NCBI RefSeq assembly: GCF_030027245.1
Contig: NZ_JASERT010000001.1
Location: 2,596,501 to 2,660,500 of the forward strand
Length of the DNA stretch: 64,000 bases
Direction: 5' to 3'
Origin: Asticcacaulis sp. EMRT-3
GTDB taxonomy: Bacteria; Pseudomonadota; Alphaproteobacteria; Caulobacterales; Caulobacteraceae
The notes beneath the pieces were generated by a model that was not told where the DNA came from, ran no database searches, and saw only the letters and a list, made by a program, of their open reading frames with translations. The position numbers and the translations under genes are program-made. Each line of letters begins with the position of its first letter. Position 1 is the stretch's first letter. Shown here in pieces: positions 59,501-64,000 of this stretch.

Positions 59501-61022
59501 CGTGGGCCTGATCTCGCCGCCGCCGCACCACGACATCTATTCGATCGAAGACCTGGCCCAGCTCATCTATGACCTGAAGCAGATCAATCCGCGCGCCCGC
59601 GTCACCGTCAAGCTGGTGTCGCAATCGGGGATTGGCGCGGTGGCGGCGGGTGTCGCCAAGGCCAAGGCCGATGCGATTCTCGTGGCCGGTAATGTCGGCG
59701 GCACGGGGGCTTCGCCGCTCAGTTCGGTCAAGTTCGCCGGCCTGCCGTTTGAACTGGGCCTGTCGGAAGCCCATCAGGTGCTGACGCTCAACAATCTGCG
59801 TGGCCAGATCCGTCTGCGCGCCGATGGCGGTATGCGCACCGGCCGCGACATCGTGATCGCCGCCATGCTGGGGGCTGACGAGTTCGGTATCGGCACGGCG
59901 TCGCTGGTGGCGATGGGCTGCCTGATGGTGCGCCAGTGCCAGTCCAACACCTGCCCGGTCGGGGTGTGTGTGCAGGACGAACGCCTGCGCGCCAAATTCA
60001 CCGGCACGCCCGACAAGGTGATCAACCTGTTCACTTTTGTGGCCGAAGAGGTGCGCGAAATCCTGGCCAGCCTTGGCCTGCGCACGCTCGGCGAAGCGGT
60101 GGGCCGTACCGACCTGCTGCAACAGGTGTCGCGTGGCGGCATCCATCTCGACGATCTCGATCTCAACCCGCTTCTGGTGCGCGTCGATCTCGATCCCAAG
60201 GCAACGGTGACTGCGCCCGACCAGATCAATGAAGTGGCCGAAACGCTCGACGCCAAGATCGTTCAGGACGCCGCCTTCCTGCTCGACCGTGGCGAAAAGA
60301 TGCAACTGACCTATGATGTGCGCAACACCATGCGCGCCGTCGGCACGCGCACCTCGTCGGCCATTGTCAACACCTATGGCAACACGCTGGCCGAAGGTCA
60401 CCTGACGCTGGAACTGTCCGGTTCGGCGGGCCAGTCTCTGGGCGCTTTTGCCGTCAATGGCCTGACGATCAATCTGATCGGCGAAGCTAATGACTATGTC
60501 GGCAAGGGGCTGTCCGGCGCGATCATTGTGGTGCGCCCCAAGGCGTGGCACGAAAATCAGGCGCTGGCGGGCAATACCATCCTGTATGGCGCGACCTCAG
60601 GCCAGCTCTATATCGCGGGCACGGTGGGCGAACGCTTTGCGGTGCGCAATTCCGGTGCCACCACGGTGGTGGAAGGTGTCGGCGCGCATGCTTGCGAATA
60701 TATGACGGGCGGCGAGGTGGTTATTCTCGGTCGCACCGGCTCGAACTTCGGCGCGGGCATGACCGGCGGCGTGGCGTGGATCTATGATCCGGCGGGCGCC
60801 CTGCCGTCGCATATCAACCCGGACAGCATCACCCTGCGTCCGGTGCCGGACGCCAATGCCGTTCGCCTCAAGGCGCTGATCCGTCAGCATCTGGAGCGCA
60901 CCCTGTCGCCGCGCGCCCAGGCCATTCTCGATGACTGGGACAATGCCCTGAAGGCATTTGTCGAGGTGATGCCGAATGAAATCCTGGCCATACAGCAAAA
61001 GCTGGAAGCCAAAAGAGCCTAA
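56508..61022 (+). CDS. gltB: Glutamate synthase (NADPH) large subunit GltB
   Basis: 1504 residues, normal length. The class II glutaminase domain should begin at Cys32 (ACGVGVVCSIDG) after removal of a 31-residue propeptide. Next come the central domain, the FMN-binding synthase domain (GEGGEDPERYQRRPNGD, VSQSGIGAVAAGVAKAKADAIL, GGTGASPLSS), the [3Fe-4S] cysteines in CLMVRQCQSNTCPVG near residues 1138-1150, and the C-terminal beta-helix of Gly-rich repeats (NSGATTVVEGVGAHACEYMTGG). It forms the GOGAT complex with GltD. Confidence 0.97.
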   Translation: MTHFDSFKHYQDQRQRLIDGHAYDPESEISACGVGVVCSIDGSQRRDVVDLAVKALKALFHRGAVDADGKSGDGAGIMINVPQAFFRKQVENIGHKPRPGPILVGQVFLPRTDLGGQETARTIVESEILRSGFYLYGWRQPPVDVAQLGERALATRPEIEQIMLAAPEGLDGEALERAMFLCRRRIEKRVDEANLSDFYLCSFSAKTLIYKGMFRAELVDDFYLDLKDPEFASSVAIFHQRFSTNTFPEWRLAQPFRMLAHNGEINTLRGNINWMKSHEIRMAAATFGDQAADVKPVIQPRGSDSAALDNVFELLVRAGRSAPMAKALLIPEATAKDANVSDANKALYAYCNSVMEPWDGPAAVCATDGRWVIAGKDRNGLRPLRVSETRDGLLIVGSEAGMTGVAEERIARRIHIAPGRMIAVDLEAGKLFSEDEIIDALAQKHDYKGWLENMIELEPLIASGPEPRNLTGEDLLRRQVAAGFTLEDLDSVLDAMIKDGKEAIGSMGDDTPMAVLSNEWRPLAHYFRQNFAQVTNPPIDPLREEQGMSLRTRFKNLGNILAEDEAQTDVFVLESPFLTTLMYERMVKFDSAGKVEVLDATFDVPAEGALSGEGLKAALEGLRDQAVAAVKAGASMIVLTDEAISASRIGVPMILAAAAVHSRLVSAGLRSFVSIIVRSSEAMDPHTFAVLVGVGATAINPYLSLELMQDRLAGGRYPGLDEHKAFLNYKKAIEAGLMKILAKKGISVISSYRGGYEFEALGLSRALVAEYFPGVTSRISGIGLSGIEQKLKVLHGQAFAAKRPVAQIGGFYKMRAAGETHYYQPRLIHLLQDATTRRDYETFKTYSGLIAKMSKTHPTSPRDLLAWHSSEPAISVDEVESVNEIRKRFVTPGMSLGALSPEAHETLNIAMNRIGARSVSGEGGEDPERYQRRPNGDNPNSAIKQIASGRFGVTAEYLNQCREIEIKVAQGAKPGEGGQLPGFKVTEFIARMRHSTPGVGLISPPPHHDIYSIEDLAQLIYDLKQINPRARVTVKLVSQSGIGAVAAGVAKAKADAILVAGNVGGTGASPLSSVKFAGLPFELGLSEAHQVLTLNNLRGQIRLRADGGMRTGRDIVIAAMLGADEFGIGTASLVAMGCLMVRQCQSNTCPVGVCVQDERLRAKFTGTPDKVINLFTFVAEEVREILASLGLRTLGEAVGRTDLLQQVSRGGIHLDDLDLNPLLVRVDLDPKATVTAPDQINEVAETLDAKIVQDAAFLLDRGEKMQLTYDVRNTMRAVGTRTSSAIVNTYGNTLAEGHLTLELSGSAGQSLGAFAVNGLTINLIGEANDYVGKGLSGAIIVVRPKAWHENQALAGNTILYGATSGQLYIAGTVGERFAVRNSGATTVVEGVGAHACEYMTGGEVVILGRTGSNFGAGMTGGVAWIYDPAGALPSHINPDSITLRPVPDANAVRLKALIRQHLERTLSPRAQAILDDWDNALKAFVEVMPNEILAIQQKLEAKRA

Positions 61023-61036
61023 GGACGGGTGCTCTC

Positions 61037-61073
61037 AAAAAAAAAGCGGCTCCTTACGGGGCCGCTTTTTTTT
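61037..61073. terminator. Bidirectional Rho-independent terminator after gltB
   Basis: AGCGGC-TCC pairs with GG-GGCCGCT around TTAC, preceded by A8 and followed by T8, so it serves gltB and the convergent hybrid kinase gene. Confidence 0.93.
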
Positions 61074-61089
61074 ATGATGTGGTCAACGG

Positions 61090-62769
61090 TCAGCGCGTCT
61101 GGGCCAGTTTCTGCGCCAGAATATCGGGCAGGACGGGCTTGGAAATATAGTCGTCCATGCCCGCGGCCAGACAGCGTTCGCGGTCACCGGCCAGGGCGTG
61201 GGCGGTGACGCCGATAATGACATTACGCGGCCCGCCATTTTCCAGATCGCGGATGCAGCCGGTCGTTTCCAGTCCGTCCATGCCGTGCATCTGCACATCC
61301 ATCAGTATGGCATGATAGGGATGCGCGGCTTGGGTGATCAGCTTCAGCGCTTCGGAGCCGTTCGCGGCGGAATCGGTGGCGTAGCCCAGTTCTTCGAGCA
61401 TCAGCGACAGCACCATGATGTTGGGCTCATAATCCTCGACGATCAAAACGCGCGGCGGTTCGCCATTCGCCGCCGCCACGGGGCGATAGTCGGGCTTCGG
61501 TGCCGCGTCGGGTTCGCTGGGCGATGTCAGGGGCAGGCTGAGTGACAGGCGGAACGAAGACCCTTCCATCGCCTGACTGCGCACGGAAATATCGCCGCCC
61601 ATCAGTTGCGCCAATGAGCGCGCGATCGACAGGCCAAGCCCTGAACCACCAAAACGCCGGGTGATGGTTTCGTCGGCCTGGGTGAATTTGTCGAAAATGA
61701 TATTGAGCTTGTCTTCGGGTATGCCGATGCCGGAATCATGCACCACAATATCAAGTTCGCAATCCTCACCCTGACAGGTGGCCTGGGCTTCGATGGCGAT
61801 CTCGCCGGAATCGGTGAATTTGAGGGCATTCGACACGAGGTTCATCAGCACCTGTTGCAGGCGCGACCGGTCGCCCAGCAGCATCATGCCCTCGGTCTTG
61901 TCATCGATGCGCAAGCTGAGGCCCTTGCGTTCGATGTCCTGAGCGAACATGACGCGAATATCTTCCAGTACCGCTGTCACCTGAAAAGGTATGGCTTCCA
62001 GCTCGATATGATCGTCCTCGATGCGGCTGATGTCGAGCAGGTCATTGATCAGTTTGAGCAGCAGGTCGGCATTGGTGCGCAGGGTTTCGACGATTTTTTT
62101 CTGATCGCCGTCCAGCTTGGAGCGCGACAGGATCGAGGCCAGCCCCGTCACCACATTCATCGGTGTGCGGATTTCATGGCTCATTGTGGCCAGAAAGCGG
62201 CTCTTGGCCTGGCTGGCGGCTTCGGCGCGTTCCTTGGCCAGCTTCAGCTCGATGCTTTGCTGGGCATTTTCGCGTAAGAGTCTTTCCTTGGTGAAGGCGG
62301 CCACCATGATGGCGGGCAAAAGGTCGAGATAGGTCTGGTTGATGTCCTTGACCGCATAATCGGCCGCGCCTTTTTGCAGGGCCGCCAGGGCGATGCGCTC
62401 ATCGCCACCGACGGTCAGGATGACGGCGGGCGGGGCCAGCGGCAGTTCGTCCATACGGTCGAGCAGTTCCAGCCCGTTCATGCCCGGCAGATTGTAATCG
62501 ACCAGCACCAGATCATAGTTGTTGTCATGCAGCAGCTCCAGTCCCTTCTCGGCGGTGCCTGCCAGATCGACCTTGAGCCCGATCCGCTCCATGCGCTTTT
62601 GCAGCAGACGCGCCAGCGCCGCGTCGTCCTCGACATAGAGGATGTTGCGCATACCGGTGTGAAGGCCCGTTTGGAGGCCAGAATTGGGGTCGGCATGGGG
62701 AGATGCGCTGGGCAGAAGATCAGACTCCGTCATCGCAGAACCGTTGCTTTCAGGGGATACAGGCGGCAT
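61090..62769 (-). CDS. Hybrid sensor histidine kinase (REC-HisKA-HATPase-REC)
   Basis: 559 residues, no membrane span. A receiver domain comes first (about 42-155) with Asp91 in LVDYNLPGMNG. A coiled linker then leads to HisKA with His198 in ATMSHEIRTPMN, HATPase_c with N-box LMNLVSNALKFTD, G1 DSGIGIPEDK and G2 GGSGLGLSIA, and a C-terminal receiver with Asp491 in LMDVQMHGMDG. A kinase bracketed by two receivers is probably fed by the small regulator encoded 17 bp upstream and relays onward through a phosphotransferase not present here. Confidence 0.93.
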   Translation of the reverse strand: MPPVSPESNGSAMTESDLLPSASPHADPNSGLQTGLHTGMRNILYVEDDAALARLLQKRMERIGLKVDLAGTAEKGLELLHDNNYDLVLVDYNLPGMNGLELLDRMDELPLAPPAVILTVGGDERIALAALQKGAADYAVKDINQTYLDLLPAIMVAAFTKERLLRENAQQSIELKLAKERAEAASQAKSRFLATMSHEIRTPMNVVTGLASILSRSKLDGDQKKIVETLRTNADLLLKLINDLLDISRIEDDHIELEAIPFQVTAVLEDIRVMFAQDIERKGLSLRIDDKTEGMMLLGDRSRLQQVLMNLVSNALKFTDSGEIAIEAQATCQGEDCELDIVVHDSGIGIPEDKLNIIFDKFTQADETITRRFGGSGLGLSIARSLAQLMGGDISVRSQAMEGSSFRLSLSLPLTSPSEPDAAPKPDYRPVAAANGEPPRVLIVEDYEPNIMVLSLMLEELGYATDSAANGSEALKLITQAAHPYHAILMDVQMHGMDGLETTGCIRDLENGGPRNVIIGVTAHALAGDRERCLAAGMDDYISKPVLPDILAQKLAQTR

Positions 62770-62786
62770 GACTTCTCGGAACTCTT

Positions 62787-63221
62787 TCAGCTTTTATCAC
62801 GAAAATGGGGTACGCGCACCGTAGTCAGGCTCAGGCCCAGCTTGCGGATGGCTTCGGCGAAATCGTTATGATGAACGGGTTTGGTCATGAAACCGTTGCA
62901 GCCCAGCGCATAGCAGCGGTCGATGTCGCTCGGATGGTCGGTGGTGGTCAGCACGATGACCGGCACATCGGCGCTGGCCGGATCGCTTTTCAGACGGCGC
63001 AGGATTTCAAAGCCGTCAATATCAGGCAGGTTGAGATCGAGCACCACGACACTGTGGCTGTGGGCGGACGCCGCGCCGGCCAGAAAATAATCGAGCGCCT
63101 CGGCACCGTTTTTCAGGCGTACCAGCGGATTGAGCACGCCGACCCGTTGCAGATTGCGCCCGATCAGGCGTGCATGGCCTTCGTCATCCTCGACCAGAAC
63201 CAGGGTGAAGGGTGTTTTCAT
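62787..63221 (-). CDS. Single-domain response regulator (Rcp1/CheY-like)
   Basis: 144 residues consisting only of a receiver domain: acidic pair in LVEDDEGHARLI, phosphoacceptor Asp62 in VVLDLNLPDIDG, Thr in IVLTTTDHPSD, Lys in NGFMTKPVHHNDF. The pattern (VRLKNGAEALDYFL) is that of regulators paired with bacteriophytochrome-type kinases. It overlaps the upstream kinase gene by 4 bp (ATGA) and so is its probable partner. Confidence 0.93.
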   Translation of the reverse strand: MKTPFTLVLVEDDEGHARLIGRNLQRVGVLNPLVRLKNGAEALDYFLAGAASAHSHSVVVLDLNLPDIDGFEILRRLKSDPASADVPVIVLTTTDHPSDIDRCYALGCNGFMTKPVHHNDFAEAIRKLGLSLTTVRVPHFRDKS

Positions 63222-64000
63222 GCCTCCACCGCCTCACGCGCCGGTTCGCTTGCCTCTTCATCGCTTGCGAGCGGTTTCTTCGGCAGGCTGACATAGAAGG
63301 TGGTGCCGACATCGAGCGCCGAATCGAACCAGATCGAACCCGCCATCTTGCGCAAGGACGCTTTGACATAGGCCATGCCGATGCCCAGCCCACGCACATC
63401 ACCGACATTGCGGGCGCGCCGGAATATATTGAACACCCGCTCTGTATCGGCCGGATCAATGCCGCGGCCGTTGTCACGCAACGAAAAAATATAGTCGCGG
63501 CTCGTCTCATGGCACGAGACTTCAATCACACCTCGACGTTCGGGGTTGAGATATTTCACCGCATTGTCGAGCAGGTTGGAGAAGATCTGTTCGAGCGCCA
63601 CCGCATCGGTGCGCAACAGGGGCATGTCGCCGATCTTTACCTCCACGCTCTTGGCCGAGATTTCATAACTTTGCGCGCCCAGACATTTTTCAAAGATGGC
63701 GCGCGAATCGACCGCCTCTTCCCGATAGCCGAACTTGCCGATGCGCGACAGGTCGAGAATGGCCGTGGTCAGGGTATCCATGCGATCGATAGCATTGCCG
63801 ATAAAGCCGAGACTTTCGGGAATATCGTGCTTGAGCAGGGTTTCGAGCTGGGCCCAACTGCGCGCGGCGATTTTTTTCTGCTGCGGCTCCAGCAGCGCGC
63901 GTACCTCATCGAGCGCGATGTGCAGTTCGTGCGAAAAGCCTTTCAGATTGACCAGCGGCGAGCGCATATCGTGCGAGGTGATATAGGTAAAGGCCTCCAT
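63218..64000 (-). CDS. Sensor histidine kinase, 5' part beyond window edge
   Basis: The last 260 residues are visible. They start at the phosphorylation helix with the histidine in YITSHDMRSPLVNLKGFSHEL, the type seen in bacteriophytochrome-like kinases, and continue into HATPase_c: N-box QIFSNLLDNAVKYLNP, G1 LRDNGRGIDPADTERVF, G2 VRGLGIGMAYVKASL. The sensory part lies off the right edge, so the signal cannot be told; PAS/GAF/PHY light sensing is only a guess from the helix type and the Rcp1-like partner. Confidence 0.9.
   Translation of the reverse strand: MEAFTYITSHDMRSPLVNLKGFSHELHIALDEVRALLEPQQKKIAARSWAQLETLLKHDIPESLGFIGNAIDRMDTLTTAILDLSRIGKFGYREEAVDSRAIFEKCLGAQSYEISAKSVEVKIGDMPLLRTDAVALEQIFSNLLDNAVKYLNPERRGVIEVSCHETSRDYIFSLRDNGRGIDPADTERVFNIFRRARNVGDVRGLGIGMAYVKASLRKMAGSIWFDSALDVGTTFYVSLPKKPLASDEEASEPAREAVEA

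Noticed and set aside
56433..60551. Very long open frames (over 650 codons each) antisense to gltB
   Set aside because: They mirror the codon pattern of a certain gltB and encode repetitive Arg/His/Gln-rich sequence with no family match; they are by-products of high GC.
1..64000. tRNA, rRNA or known riboswitch
   Set aside because: I saw no cloverleaf, rRNA segment or riboswitch core in the intergenic regions; a covariance search would be needed to exclude small ones.

Overview
The window looks like chromosomal DNA from an alphaproteobacterium of the order Caulobacterales, probably close to Asticcacaulis; this is inference. The basis is high GC, dense short operons with ATGA-type overlaps, CtrA-type TTAA-N7-TTAA sites next to flagellar or flagellin-modification genes, a pseudaminic acid locus, several secreted plant-polysaccharide enzymes, and alphaproteobacterial Pho boxes. 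There is no rRNA, tRNA, CRISPR array, phage or insertion sequence that I can support.

Layout. 1-3.6 kb: a glycoside hydrolase family 2 enzyme cut by the left edge, then exported methionine sulfoxide reductases MsrB and MsrA. 3.8-9.1 kb: phosphate uptake, namely a porin and pstS each behind a Pho box, then pstC, pstA and pstB, with no phoU or phoB following. 9.2-13.3 kb: a minus-strand run of DsbA-like protein, Dabb protein, secreted esterase and a GT39-like membrane glycosyltransferase. 13.5-16 kb: a MerC-like protein and an Atm1-type ABC exporter, followed by a cluster of hairpin repeats. 16.2-19 kb: a small lipoprotein, a CFA-synthase-like methyltransferase, a DUF1295 membrane protein and a DUF2147 protein. 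19-22.2 kb: an unusual operon of one response regulator and two tandem paralogues of unknown function, facing a FliL-like gene across a perfect CtrA-type box. 22.9-24.1 kb: phasin and 3-hydroxybutyrate dehydrogenase. 24.3-27.3 kb: GH10 xylanase directly behind fliJ and fliI. 27.3-31.2 kb: a broken 2OG-Fe(II) oxygenase gene, a membrane-anchored trypsin-like protease and an OmpA-type lipoprotein.

31.2-46 kb is the most interesting stretch. It encodes the whole CMP-pseudaminic acid pathway (PseB, PseC, PseH, PseG, PseI, PseF) with a WecG/TagA-type glycosyltransferase. Embedded in it is a compact acyl-handling module: acyl carrier protein, KAS III-like ketosynthase, Rieske oxygenase, SDR, alpha/beta hydrolase and PhyH-type dioxygenase. 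I infer that this may build or attach an unusual acyl group on the sugar. Between the two halves lie a DUF4019 gene with a G10 tract just before its start, a pirin, a glycine-zipper protein, a TRIC channel and a DUF302 protein.

46-64 kb: a second MsrB, a soluble chemotaxis receptor, an SGNH acetylesterase, a Pho-box-preceded phytase-like protein, an aldehyde dehydrogenase probably of pentose/uronate catabolism, a DegT aminotransferase, an ammonium transporter, glutamate synthase (gltD-gltB), and a signalling group of hybrid kinase, single-domain response regulator and a histidine kinase cut by the right edge.

Several intergenic hairpin repeats stand out. One 85-88 bp element occurs twice (3068 and 16076) and its stems differ mostly by compensatory changes. 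A 144-bp hairpin starts in the pstB stop codon, and a 159-bp inverted-repeat element lies between bdhA and the xylanase gene.
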